Positions 7,403 through 14,856 are shown, numbered from the stretch's first letter. The stretch: DNA of 37,508 nucleotides from an uncultured Collinsella sp. (GCA_902478945.1 CABSMX010000006.1:1-37508); one strand, 5' to 3'. Numbers and translations: made by a program. The notes: a model not told the origin generated them from the sequence alone.

Positions 7403-8920
7403 ATGTCGAGTCCGACACAAGAGAAGCTAACTCTGATGCGCTATATAGAGTTGCTCGAGGAAGATGACCTTGTTGTTTCCAGACCGAGCGCTTCGTGCGA
7501 CCAGCGCATTGAGTTTGCGACTGATGACTCGCGCCAGGTGCGTCCGGGCACGTTGTTTGTCTGCAAAGGCCGTGCGTTTAAGCGCGAGTACCTGCTTTCG
7601 GCAATCGCCGATGGCGCCGTGGCCTACGTTTCCGAGGTCGATTACGATGTTGATCTTCCCGCGGTGATTGTGAGCGATATTCGTCGCACGCTCGCCGTGG
7701 TGGCAGATGCCTTTTATGGGCACCCGTCGGGTAAGGTGAAGGTCTGCGCCTTTACAGGCACCAAGGGCAAGTCGACCTGCAGCTTTTATCTGCGCGGCAT
7801 CCTCGCCAACGAGGCCAAGCTTACGGGCTGTCATCGACCCGCTCTTAATACGGGCATTGAGTTCGACGACGGCATCGAGACGGGCCCTTCCAAGCTGACG
7901 ACCCCCGAATCCTTCCTGCTGCAGTCCCGCATCGCACATGCTGCGGAGGCGGGTGCCCCGTGGCTGGTTATGGAGGCATCGAGTCAGGGCCTCAAATACG
8001 AGCGTACGGGCAAGATTGACTTTGAAGTCGGCGCCTTTACCAATATCGGCGAGGATCACATTTCGCCGATTGAGCATCCGACGCTCGAGGATTACTTTGC
8101 CAGCAAGCTCAAAATCTTCTTGCAGAGCCGTTTTGCCGTGGTCAATCTCGATATGGATAAGGTCGATCGCGTGCTCGAGGCGGCATCTCGTTGCGAACGT
8201 ACGGTGACGTTCTCCCTGACCGACGAGCGTGCCGACGTGCTTGCGCTGGCGATTCGCAATGGCGACTGCGGCGTGGTGGCAACGGTGCGCACGCCCCGTT
8301 TTACGCGTGACATTGTGATTCCCACGCCGGTTAAGTTCAATGTGTCCAACGCGCTTGCCGCTATTGCCTGCGCCGAGGCCCTGGGCATTTCCGAAGAGGG
8401 TATCGTCCATGGCTTTGAGGGCGTCTTCGTTCCCGGTCGTATGGAGCTCTATCCGTCCGTATCGGGCAAAATCCTGGGCATCGTCGATTTTGCACATAAC
8501 GGCATGAGCCTCGAGACACTCCTGCGCGACTTGCGCGAGAACTATCCCGAGCGCGAGCTGGCGGTTGTATTTGGCGCTACGGGCGGTAAGGGTGTCGATC
8601 GACGCACCACGATGGGCATCGCCGCTGGCAAGTATGCCGACCGAATCGTGATTACCGAGGATGACCCCGGCCCCGAGGATGTCGAGGACATCTGCGCCGA
8701 GATCGCGCGCAACGTTCAAGCGCAGGGAAATGATAACTGGCAAATCGTGACTGATCGCGTTGCCGCTATCGAGACTGCCGTGCGCGAAACTGTCCGTCCT
8801 GCCGTGGTCATCGTGACCGGTAAGGGCGAGGAAGAGTGTATGCTGCGCAAGAACGGACCCGAGCCTTGTGAGCGCGACGGTTCGATTCTCAAGCGCACCC
8901 TTGCGGCGTACGACGCCTAG
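7403..8920 (+). CDS. MurE-like UDP-MurNAc-tripeptide synthetase
   Basis: A Mur ligase of the MurE type, which adds the third, diamino acid to UDP-MurNAc-L-Ala-D-Glu in the cytoplasm. The N-terminal UDP-binding domain has DDSRQVRPGTLFVC. The ATP loop is GTKGKS at 119-124 (GTNGKT in typical MurE), followed by MEASSQGL, NIGEDHISPIEHPTLEDYFASK (carbamylated-lysine region), VPGRMELY and a VDFAHN segment. The motif that reads DNPR in meso-DAP-adding MurE is DDPG at 420-423, so the substrate is probably not meso-DAP; lysine or ornithine is more likely. The ATG with GAGAGAGG upstream gives 505 residues; an earlier in-frame start would add 56 unlikely residues. A HAD phosphatase and murI follow closely. 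Confidence 0.85.
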   Translation: MSSPTQEKLTLMRYIELLEEDDLVVSRPSASCDQRIEFATDDSRQVRPGTLFVCKGRAFKREYLLSAIADGAVAYVSEVDYDVDLPAVIVSDIRRTLAVVADAFYGHPSGKVKVCAFTGTKGKSTCSFYLRGILANEAKLTGCHRPALNTGIEFDDGIETGPSKLTTPESFLLQSRIAHAAEAGAPWLVMEASSQGLKYERTGKIDFEVGAFTNIGEDHISPIEHPTLEDYFASKLKIFLQSRFAVVNLDMDKVDRVLEAASRCERTVTFSLTDERADVLALAIRNGDCGVVATVRTPRFTRDIVIPTPVKFNVSNALAAIACAEALGISEEGIVHGFEGVFVPGRMELYPSVSGKILGIVDFAHNGMSLETLLRDLRENYPERELAVVFGATGGKGVDRRTTMGIAAGKYADRIVITEDDPGPEDVEDICAEIARNVQAQGNDNWQIVTDRVAAIETAVRETVRPAVVIVTGKGEEECMLRKNGPEPCERDGSILKRTLAAYDA

Positions 8921-8950
8921 ACCAGCCCCTTCTATGTAAACGGAGTGACC

Positions 8951-9862
8951 ATGTCCCACAACATCCTGCCGACCGTTGCCGAGCTTTCGGGCGAGGTGCG
9001 CGAGCGTCTTGCCAAGGTCAAGTATGTCTTTACCGATCTGGACGCCACGATGCTCGCCCCCGGCTCGTGTGTACTGCGCGATAACGACGGCAATCCCTCG
9101 ACCAAGCTCGTCGAGGCGGTTGTCGCGCTCGCCCGTGCCGGCATCCAGGTGGTCCCCACCTCGGGTCGCAATCGCACCATGATCCATGAGGACGCCCGCG
9201 TGCTCGGCCTCAACTCCTACATCGGCGAGATGGGCGGCCTGGTCATGTACGACCTCAAGGCCAACGACTGGGAGTACCTGACGGGCGACATGCCCTACGA
9301 CCCCGCCTGCGGTCTCACGCCGCACCAGGTGATCGAGCAGACCGGCGTGTGCGAGAAGATCCTTGCCCGCTGGCCGCACAAGATCGAATACCACAACGAC
9401 ATGTCGACCGGCTACAAGTACCGTGAGGTCACCGTCGGCATGCGCGGCGATGTGCCCGACGATGAGGTCCAGGCCATCCTGGACGAGGCCGGCTGCGGTC
9501 TGGTCTGGGCTTGCAACGGCCATCTGACTCACCTGTCCAAGCCGACGACGCTCGAGCTTAATCGCGTCGAGGACGGCCGCGCCTTCAACATCAATCCGGC
9601 GGGTCTCAACAAAGGCGTTGCCATTGCGCGCTTCTGCGAGCACCTGGGGATCGAGCTCGAGGAGACGCTTGCGCTCGGCGACTCCGAGTCCGACTTCTAC
9701 ATGGCCGACCATGTTGGCATGTTCTGTCTGGTCGAGAACGGTCTGACGAGCGCCGGTGCCCCGGAGTTCTTGGATGCCTGCGACAATGCCTATATTACGC
9801 GCGGCAAGATTGTCGACGGTTGGGTGGCAACGGCCGAGCTGTTGGTCGCGGCCCGTTCGTAG
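8951..9862 (+). CDS. HAD-superfamily hydrolase (Cof-like)
   Basis: A 303-residue phosphatase-fold protein. Motif I is FTDLDATML, with the nucleophile Asp29 and acid/base Asp31; motif II lies in VVPTSGRNR; the lysine of motif III is in GLNKGVAI; motif IV is GDSESDFY around 243-249. A large cap domain sits between motifs II and III, as in type IIB (Cof/sugar-phosphatase) enzymes. The substrate cannot be read from the sequence. CGGAG precedes the chosen ATG by six bases; an in-frame GTG two codons upstream is too close to that site. It starts 30 bases after the murE-like stop and murI follows, so it is probably co-transcribed with wall-precursor genes. Confidence 0.88.
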   Translation: MSHNILPTVAELSGEVRERLAKVKYVFTDLDATMLAPGSCVLRDNDGNPSTKLVEAVVALARAGIQVVPTSGRNRTMIHEDARVLGLNSYIGEMGGLVMYDLKANDWEYLTGDMPYDPACGLTPHQVIEQTGVCEKILARWPHKIEYHNDMSTGYKYREVTVGMRGDVPDDEVQAILDEAGCGLVWACNGHLTHLSKPTTLELNRVEDGRAFNINPAGLNKGVAIARFCEHLGIELEETLALGDSESDFYMADHVGMFCLVENGLTSAGAPEFLDACDNAYITRGKIVDGWVATAELLVAARS

Positions 9863-9913
9863 CGCGACGCATCACGCATGGTCGCATTTTTCGAGAGAGA
9901 ATCTGGTGAGGTA

Positions 9914-10798
9914 ATGTCCGATATCGATAATCTGGCCGGGGACACGCGTCCGATCGGCGTGTTCGACTCGGGCCTGGGCGGCTTAACGGTCGCGCGCGCG
10001 ATCGCAACGGCACTTCCGCACGAGTCCGTCTACTATTTCGGTGACACTAAGCGCTGCCCTTATGGCACCCGCACCGAGGACGAGGTTCGCTCGTTTGCGC
10101 TGCAGGCGGGCCGCTGGCTATCGAGGCACGACGTTAAGATCATGGTCATCGCCTGTAACACGGCGACCGCCGCGGCCTTGCGTCTGGCTCAGCAAGTGCT
10201 TGACGTTCCCGTGATCGGCGTGATCGCTCCGGGCGCACGTGCTGCCATCAACAGCACGCGTACGCGTCGCGTGGGCGTGCTCGCCACCAACCTCACCATT
10301 CGCTCGGGTGCCTACACGCGCGCCATTCAGGACTTGGATGCTGGTGTCGATGTGTATGGCTGCCCGGCCTCGAGCTTTGTCGAGGTCGTCGAGCACGAGC
10401 TCGCCTCGGGCGCGCACCTGCAGGAGCAGTGGCTCGAGAACGAGGATATTTTTGATACGCCAGCCGTTCGCGCGCTGGTCGGCGCCACAGTCGAGCCGCT
10501 GCACGATCGCGGCATCGATACCGTGGTGCTCGGCTGTACGCACTTCCCGCTGCTGGTGGGTCCCATCCGCCATGAGCTGGGACCCGGGGTGCGCGTGGTG
10601 AGCTCCGCCGAGGAGACCACCCGCGAGCTGACCGATATCCTCACGCGCCGTGAGCAGCTGGCGGGCGATACCGCCGAGCCACAGCATCGCTTTGCCACCA
10701 CGTCTGACAACATTGCCGAGTTTGCGGTGGCGGGTAGCTTTATCTTTGGCCAGCCGCTCAAAAGCATCGAGCACGTCGATATCGACGAACTCGGTTAG
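9914..10798 (+). CDS. murI: Glutamate racemase
   Basis: MurI interconverts L- and D-glutamate without a cofactor, giving D-Glu for peptidoglycan. The two catalytic cysteines are both present: Cys81 in VIACNTATA and Cys208 in VVLGCTHFPLL. The DSGLGGLTV motif with Asp18/Ser19 and YFGDTKRCPYG also fit. The protein is 294 residues from this ATG. GAGAGA and GGTGAGG upstream could serve as ribosome sites, the second rather close; an in-frame ATG 36 bases upstream has no site of its own. Placed between the HAD gene and rph, it belongs to the common murI-rph-rdgB gene order. Confidence 0.95.
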   Translation: MSDIDNLAGDTRPIGVFDSGLGGLTVARAIATALPHESVYYFGDTKRCPYGTRTEDEVRSFALQAGRWLSRHDVKIMVIACNTATAAALRLAQQVLDVPVIGVIAPGARAAINSTRTRRVGVLATNLTIRSGAYTRAIQDLDAGVDVYGCPASSFVEVVEHELASGAHLQEQWLENEDIFDTPAVRALVGATVEPLHDRGIDTVVLGCTHFPLLVGPIRHELGPGVRVVSSAEETTRELTDILTRREQLAGDTAEPQHRFATTSDNIAEFAVAGSFIFGQPLKSIEHVDIDELG

Positions 10799-10851
10799 GC
10801 TCGCAATGTCGCCGGAGTCTTCGCCACATCTTTTGCCGAAAGGATAGTTCC

Positions 10852-11577
10852 ATGGAATACATGCAGGTCAACCGCGCCAACGGCCGCGCCGCCAACGAGC
10901 TGCGCCCCGTTAAGCTCACCCGCGGCGTCATGAAGCACGCCCACGGCTCGTGCCTGGCCGAGTTCGGCGACACGCGCGTACTGTGCGCCGCCACCATCGA
11001 GGAGGGTGTGCCGGGTTGGCGCAAGGGCGCCAAGGCCGGCTGGGTAACGGCGGAATATGCGATGCTGCCGGCCTCGACCGGTAAACGCTGCAAGCGCGAG
11101 CATGCCAACCGCAAGGGCCGCTCCATGGAGATCGAGCGGCTTATCGGCCGCAGCCTGCGTACCGTCGTCAACATGAAGGCGCTCGGCGAGTACACCGTTA
11201 CCGTCGACTGCGATGTGATCCAGGCCGATGGCGGCACGCGTACGGCGAGCATTACCGGTGCCTGGTTGGCGCTGCACGACGCCCTTGTCATGTGGGTCGA
11301 GGCGGGAAAACTCGAGCGCATCCCGCTCACGGGCCAGGTTGCCGCCATTTCCATGGGCGTCGTCGACGGCAACACCCTGCTCGACTTGGATTATTCCGAG
11401 GACAGCCACGCCGAGGTCGACATGAACCTCGTCGCCACCGATTCCGGTGAGATGATCGAACTCCAGGGTACCGGCGAGCAGGCGCCCTTCGATCGCAAGC
11501 GTCTCAACGCCCTACTCGACCTGGGTGACAAGGGTATCGCCGAGCTCATCGAGCTTCAGCGCCAAGCCCTCGCCTAA
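10852..11577 (+). CDS. rph: Ribonuclease PH
   Basis: RNase PH is a phosphate-dependent 3'-5' exonuclease that trims tRNA precursors. At 241 residues it has the family length. Family segments visible are RGVMKHAHGSCLAEFGDTRVLC at the start, AEYAMLPAST, the RLIGRSLR motif for phosphate and RNA contact, TVDCDVIQADGGTRTASI and DLDYSEDSHAEVDMN. AAAGGA lies eight bases before the ATG; a second ATG three codons on is possible. It is followed by a small hairpin and then rdgB, its usual neighbour. Confidence 0.96.
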   Translation: MEYMQVNRANGRAANELRPVKLTRGVMKHAHGSCLAEFGDTRVLCAATIEEGVPGWRKGAKAGWVTAEYAMLPASTGKRCKREHANRKGRSMEIERLIGRSLRTVVNMKALGEYTVTVDCDVIQADGGTRTASITGAWLALHDALVMWVEAGKLERIPLTGQVAAISMGVVDGNTLLDLDYSEDSHAEVDMNLVATDSGEMIELQGTGEQAPFDRKRLNALLDLGDKGIAELIELQRQALA

Positions 11578-11614
11578 CCTGCCAAAAAGGGACAGGTTTA
11601 TTTTGGCAGGTTTT
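11578..11614 (+). terminator. Hairpin after rph with a GGGACAGGTT loop
   Basis: CCTGCCAAAA and TTTTGGCAGG form a perfect 10-bp stem with a 13-base loop, then TTTT. It begins directly after the rph stop. The loop holds GGGACAGGTT, which also appears in the loop of the hairpin at 19343-19375, so this may be a repetitive palindromic unit used as a terminator. The 109 bases from here to rdgB show nothing else beyond the rdgB ribosome site. Confidence 0.6.
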
Positions 11615-11723
11615 ATCTGGGAAAACGTCGAAGTATAAGACTGCCGTTGATTGAGACGGGAGAGAGGCCGAAGTCCTCGTCGTCCTCAACTCGGCATTGC
11701 TATAGAGACAAAGGAGACCAGCT

Positions 11724-12365
11724 ATGGCACTTGAGAAGATTGACATCGACACCCTCGACCCGGCGGCGACCATCGTCGTGGCAACCGGCAACGCCCATAA
11801 GCTCACCGAGATCGAGGCCATTTTGGGCAAGGTCATGCCCGAGGTGCGCTTTGTGGCGCTCGGCCAGCTGGGCGATTTTGAGGACCCCGAGGAAAACGGC
11901 ACGACGTTTTTGGAGAACGCCATCATCAAGGCGCAGGCTGCGGTCGAGGAGACGGGCCTTATGGCCATCGCCGACGACTCCGGCTTGGTCGTCGATGCGT
12001 TGGACGGCGAGCCGGGCGTGTATAGCGCGCGCTATGCGGGCGTGCATGGCGACGATGCCGCCAACAACGCCAAGCTTCTCGTTAACCTGGAAGGCGTGGC
12101 AGACGAGGACCGTACCGCGCGCTTTATGAGCGTCGTCGCGCTTATCGATACGGACGGCCTGGTCACCTATGGCGAGGGCGCCTGCGAAGGCGTTATCGCG
12201 CACGAGGGCCGCGGCGAACACGGTTTTGGCTACGACCCGCTGTTCCTGCCGGTCGATACGCCGGGCAAGACCATGGCCGAGCTCACGGCGGACGAGAAGA
12301 ACGCCATCAGCCATCGTTTCCATGCGCTCGAGCATCTGTCCGCCAAGCTGACGGGCGAGGAGTAG
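11724..12365 (+). CDS. rdgB: XTP/dITP diphosphatase
   Basis: A HAM1/RdgB-family house-cleaning enzyme that hydrolyses dITP, XTP and ITP to monophosphates so that deaminated purines are not incorporated. The substrate motif is VATGNAHKLTEI, a variant of the usual TGNxGK in which His replaces Gly. ADDSGLVVDALDG is the metal/base site, GEHGFGYDPLFLP the base-binding segment and SHRFHAL the C-terminal motif. The 213 residues are slightly longer than average because of a 15-residue N-terminal lead. AAAGGAG stands about eight bases before the ATG. dtd begins three bases after its stop, so the two are translationally coupled. Confidence 0.95.
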   Translation: MALEKIDIDTLDPAATIVVATGNAHKLTEIEAILGKVMPEVRFVALGQLGDFEDPEENGTTFLENAIIKAQAAVEETGLMAIADDSGLVVDALDGEPGVYSARYAGVHGDDAANNAKLLVNLEGVADEDRTARFMSVVALIDTDGLVTYGEGACEGVIAHEGRGEHGFGYDPLFLPVDTPGKTMAELTADEKNAISHRFHALEHLSAKLTGEE

Positions 12366-12368
12366 ACC

Positions 12369-12815
12369 GTGCGTGCGGTGGTGCAGCGCGTGCTCAACGC
12401 CAGCGTGACAGTCGACGGCGAGTGCGTGGGCCGTATTGGACGCGGCTACTTGGTGCTGCTGGGCGTGGGCAACGGCGATACACGCGCCGAAGCCGACAAG
12501 CTGTGGGGCAAGCTCCGCGGGCTGCGTATCAACGAGGACGAGAACGGCAAGACCAACTTGGCGCTGGCGGATGTCGACGGCGAGGTGCTCGTGGTGTCGC
12601 AGTTCACGCTGTTTGCCGACTGCCGCCACGGCCGCCGTCCGTCATTTACGGGCGCCGGCGCGCCCGATGTCGCTAACGAACTTTACGAGTACTTTTTGAC
12701 ACTCGTCGCTCAGGACGTTGAGCATGTGGCGCACGGTATCTTTGGCGCCGATATGAAGGTCGACCTGGTCAACGACGGTCCGTTCACCATCGTTCTGGAC
12801 ACAGACAATCTTTAG
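12369..12815 (+). CDS. dtd: D-aminoacyl-tRNA deacylase
   Basis: Dtd removes D-amino acids (and glycine from tRNA-Ala) from mischarged tRNAs. The 148 residues match the family: MRAVVQRVLNASVTVDGE at the start, SQFTLFADCRHGRRPSF with the conserved SQFTL, and the C-terminal chiral-proofreading motif, which reads NDGPFTIVLD where most relatives have GPVT; Phe replaces Val next to the cis-proline. It starts with GTG three bases after the rdgB stop. A structured repeat element begins on the base after its stop codon. Confidence 0.93.
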   Translation: MRAVVQRVLNASVTVDGECVGRIGRGYLVLLGVGNGDTRAEADKLWGKLRGLRINEDENGKTNLALADVDGEVLVVSQFTLFADCRHGRRPSFTGAGAPDVANELYEYFLTLVAQDVEHVAHGIFGADMKVDLVNDGPFTIVLDTDNL

Positions 12816-12961
12816 GTTACGCGGTTTTACCAAACCGCGTAACTACTCGACGCTGCACGGCCACCATTCGGCCAATCTGTCGCTCAAACCGTCGCTCGCG
12901 TACCAAAGTACGCGTCGCTCCTCTTTCGCGACACCTTGGCTCGAATGGTGGTCGTTCGCTG
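12816..12961 (+). ncRNA. Structured intergenic element, copy A
   Basis: About 146 bases that fold into four helices. P1 is a perfect 12-bp stem (12816-12827 with 12832-12843) with loop TACC. CTCGACGCTGCA follows. P2 pairs 12858-12870 with 12942-12954 (13 bp, one G-U). P3 pairs TGTCGC (12878) with GCGACA (12928). P4 is a 7-bp apical stem (12897-12903 with 12908-12914). The internal loop between P2 and P3 holds CCAATC on one side and CCTTGG on the other. Copy B at 17456 has the same order, loop and single-stranded sequences but different helix sequences that still pair. P1 starts on the base after the dtd stop and lacks a U-tract. It may be an RNA motif or a hairpin-based DNA repeat. The remaining spacer to veg carries a promoter. 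Confidence 0.6.
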
Positions 12962-13024
12962 ACGTGAACTGGTCATGTGAGGTTATCGTCTGGTACGTAT
13001 TTGGGACCGGGCTTTTTTAGCTGC

Positions 13025-13054
13025 TTGCGTATGGCTGCAACAGGGTGCTATAGT
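13025..13054 (+). promoter_or_regulatory. Putative sigma-A-type promoter of veg-ispE
   Basis: TTGCGT and TATAGT are separated by 18 bases, in an AT-richer stretch after the structured element, 68 bases before the veg start codon. Confidence 0.5.
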
Positions 13055-13074
13055 ATTAGAGTTTTGTCTATCTT

Positions 13075-13094
13075 AGGGGTATTATCCCCTTTTT
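13075..13094 (+). terminator. Weak hairpin with U-tract in the veg leader
   Basis: AGGGG pairs with CCCCT around a six-base loop, followed by a T-run. It lies downstream of the putative promoter and 27 bases before veg. It could attenuate veg transcription or stop read-through, but the stem is only five pairs. Confidence 0.3.
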
Positions 13095-13121
13095 GAATTG
13101 CACCCTCTGGAGGCCCTATTC

Positions 13122-13418
13122 ATGGAAGAGATGGAAGTCAATCACGTCGACGACATCCACGAGAAGCTGACCGATATGGTGGGCGATCGCGTCAAGGTTA
13201 AGGCCAACATGGGCCGTACCCGCGTCATCGAGCGCATGGGCACCATCAAGAGCGTCCACCCCGCTGTCTTTATCGTTGAGGTTGACGAGCGTCGCGGCCG
13301 CAAATCGCGTCAGTCCTACCAGTACATCGATGTCCTTACCGGCCAGGTCGAACTGTTCGACCCCGAGAGCGGCGAACATATCTTTACCCCGCTCGGCAAC
13401 CAGCTCGAGGAGCACTAA
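13122..13418 (+). CDS. veg: Veg family protein
   Basis: A 98-residue protein of the Veg family (formerly DUF1021), small basic beta-rich proteins known from Bacillus, where Veg stimulates biofilm genes. Visible family segments are IHEKLTDMVGDRVKVKANMGR, RMGTIKSVHPAVFIVEVDE and SYQYIDVLTGQVEL. The ATG preceded by TGGAGG at eight bases is taken as the start; another ATG lies three codons on. ispE begins three bases after its stop, matching the veg-ispE neighbourhood of Firmicutes. The molecular function in this organism is unknown. Confidence 0.9.
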   Translation: MEEMEVNHVDDIHEKLTDMVGDRVKVKANMGRTRVIERMGTIKSVHPAVFIVEVDERRGRKSRQSYQYIDVLTGQVELFDPESGEHIFTPLGNQLEEH

Positions 13419-13420
13419 CG

Positions 13421-14317
13421 GTGACCGATCGGTCCCTCATCCTGACCGCGCCGGCAAAGATTAACCTCTATCTGGGGGTTCATACCGAGCGCGACGCCCG
13501 CGGCTATCACAGGGTCGATTCCCTGATGGCAGCCGTCGGTCTAGCCGATACCGTGACGGTCACGCCGGCGCAGGCGTTGACCGTCCAGACGGTTCCGGCA
13601 TCCGATTTTCCCATGCAAAAAAATACGGCCTATCGGGCGGCAATCGCTATGGCCGAGCGTTACGGTCGCGATGCCAACGTGTGCGTGACGATCGAAAAGC
13701 GTATCCCGCTGTGCGCCGGCCTGGGAGGCCCCTCGACGGATGCCGCTGCGGTCATCGTTGCCTTGGCCGAGCTGTGGGGTATCGACCGCGCCGACCCCGC
13801 GCTCGATGACATCGCTCGCGGTATCGGCGCCGACGTGCCGTTCTTTTTGCACACGAGTCCCGCATTCTACGTCGGCGGGGGAGATGTGCTGGCCACTGAG
13901 TATCCTGTGCTTCTGGCGACACCTGTCGTATTGGTCAAACCGCACGAGACGAGCGTTTCAACGGTTGAAGCTTATCGACGATTTGATGAGAGTCCGGTGC
14001 CCGCGGAAAAACCCGATGCGATTGCTTCTGTCTTACGCGCCGGCGATGCCGAGGCGGCATATGCGCTCGTTCATAACAATCTGGGCGTCATATCCGCGCA
14101 GATGGAGCCGCGGATCCAGGCGGTTCTCGACTGGCTGCGCGCACAGGAGGGAACCGTTGCCGTGGACGTGTGCGGTTCGGGTGCCTGCTCGTTTGCCATT
14201 TGCGATACCGTCGCTGCAGCAGCCCATCTTGCGGGAGCTGCCCAGCAAAATGGCTGGTGGGCCTGCGCGACTGAGCTTATTCCCAACACGGTTCAAATCG
14301 ACGCGACAAAGAAATAA
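13421..14317 (+). CDS. ispE: 4-diphosphocytidyl-2-C-methyl-D-erythritol kinase
   Basis: IspE phosphorylates CDP-methylerythritol with ATP, the fourth step of the MEP isoprenoid pathway. It belongs to the GHMP kinases: APAKINLYLGV at the N-terminus, YHRVDSLMAAV with the substrate-binding region, and the ATP loop PLCAGLGGPSTDAAAV, where the usual GLGGGSSDAA carries Pro and Thr substitutions. The C-terminal VCGSGACSFAI motif is also typical. The protein is 298 residues from a GTG three bases after the veg stop; GGAGCAC at the end of veg can act as ribosome site. ispD and ispF, which act just before and after it, are found 20 kb away in this window. Confidence 0.93.
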   Translation: MTDRSLILTAPAKINLYLGVHTERDARGYHRVDSLMAAVGLADTVTVTPAQALTVQTVPASDFPMQKNTAYRAAIAMAERYGRDANVCVTIEKRIPLCAGLGGPSTDAAAVIVALAELWGIDRADPALDDIARGIGADVPFFLHTSPAFYVGGGDVLATEYPVLLATPVVLVKPHETSVSTVEAYRRFDESPVPAEKPDAIASVLRAGDAEAAYALVHNNLGVISAQMEPRIQAVLDWLRAQEGTVAVDVCGSGACSFAICDTVAAAAHLAGAAQQNGWWACATELIPNTVQIDATKK

Positions 14318-14352
14318 AAATTTCTCTAGCACGCGACGAAAATCTTTGTTAC

Positions 14353-14358
14353 TATAGT
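14353..14358 (+). promoter_or_regulatory. -10 box of tRNA-Pro
   Basis: TATAGT lies eight bases before the mature tRNA start, in an AT-rich spacer after ispE. No convincing -35 was found at 16-18 bases. Confidence 0.4.
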
Positions 14359-14366
14359 CGAGCTAA

Positions 14367-14443
14367 CGGGTTGTGGCTCAGTTTGGTAGAGCACTGCGTT
14401 CGGGACGCAGGGGTCGCTGGTTCAAATCCAGTCAACCCGACCA
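14367..14443 (+). tRNA. tRNA-Pro(CGG), CCA encoded
   Basis: A complete 77-base cloverleaf: acceptor CGGGTTG/CAACCCG, D-stem GCTC/GAGC, anticodon stem CTGCG/CGCAG with loop TTCGGGA (anticodon CGG, codon CCG), T-arm GCTGG-TTCAAAT-CCAGT, discriminator A and encoded CCA. Confidence 0.97.
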
Positions 14444-14452
14444 GAGCATGAG

Positions 14453-14482
14453 AAGGGACCGCTTCTTGCGGTCCCTTTTTTT
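14453..14482 (+). terminator. Terminator of tRNA-Pro
   Basis: AAGGGACCGC and GCGGTCCCTT pair over ten bases around TTCTT, ending in a run of seven T. It begins nine bases after the tRNA. Confidence 0.9.
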
Positions 14483-14490
14483 AGCTATTG

Positions 14491-14519
14491 TTGTGATACC
14501 GCGGCACCCGCGGTATACT
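14491..14519 (+). promoter_or_regulatory. tatA promoter with internal palindromic operator
   Basis: TTGTGA and TATACT are 17 bases apart, a good sigma-A-type promoter 37 bases before tatA. The spacer is almost filled by a perfect inverted repeat, arms ATACCGCGG and CCGCGGTAT (14496-14504 and 14508-14516) around CAC, which overlaps the -10 box. This is where a repressor would bind; no matching regulator gene is adjacent. Confidence 0.6.
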
Positions 14520-14555
14520 CATTCGAGCTTGTCTCGCTGTATTGTGGAGGTCTAC

Positions 14556-14831
14556 ATGTTTGGACTGAGGGCTCCTGAGCTCATCATTATTCTCGTCGTT
14601 GTCTTGATCATCTTCGGGCCTAAGAACCTGCCGAAGCTCGGCAAGTCTCTCGGCTCTACCGTCAAGAATATCCGCGAGGGTATGGAGGGCGACGATAAGG
14701 GCGAAACCAAGCAGGCCGAGGACGTTGTGGTCGAGGAGTCCAAGGAGGACAAGGAGATCGCAGAGCTCGAGGCCAAGCTCGCTGCTGCCAAGAAAAAGCA
14801 GGCAGAGGACAGCGACGCGGACGCAGAGTAG
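14556..14831 (+). CDS. tatA: Sec-independent protein translocase TatA/E
   Basis: TatA forms the pore-like component of the twin-arginine pathway that exports folded proteins. The 91-residue protein has a short periplasmic start, one membrane helix (about residues 8-22, LIIILVVVLIIFG), the conserved FGPKNLPKLGKSLG hinge, an amphipathic helix and a highly charged Glu/Lys/Asp tail, the standard TatA layout. GTGGAGG lies five bases before the ATG, which defines the start. No tatC is present in the window. It is transcribed alone, with its own promoter and terminator. Confidence 0.95.
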   Translation: MFGLRAPELIIILVVVLIIFGPKNLPKLGKSLGSTVKNIREGMEGDDKGETKQAEDVVVEESKEDKEIAELEAKLAAAKKKQAEDSDADAE

Positions 14832-14856
14832 TCCCATCCCTTTGGGGTGAGCACCT

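Noticed and set aside
12816..12843. P1 hairpins after dtd and lysS as ordinary intrinsic terminators
   Set aside because: The stems are strong but no U-tract follows in either copy, and homology extends more than 100 bases beyond the hairpin.
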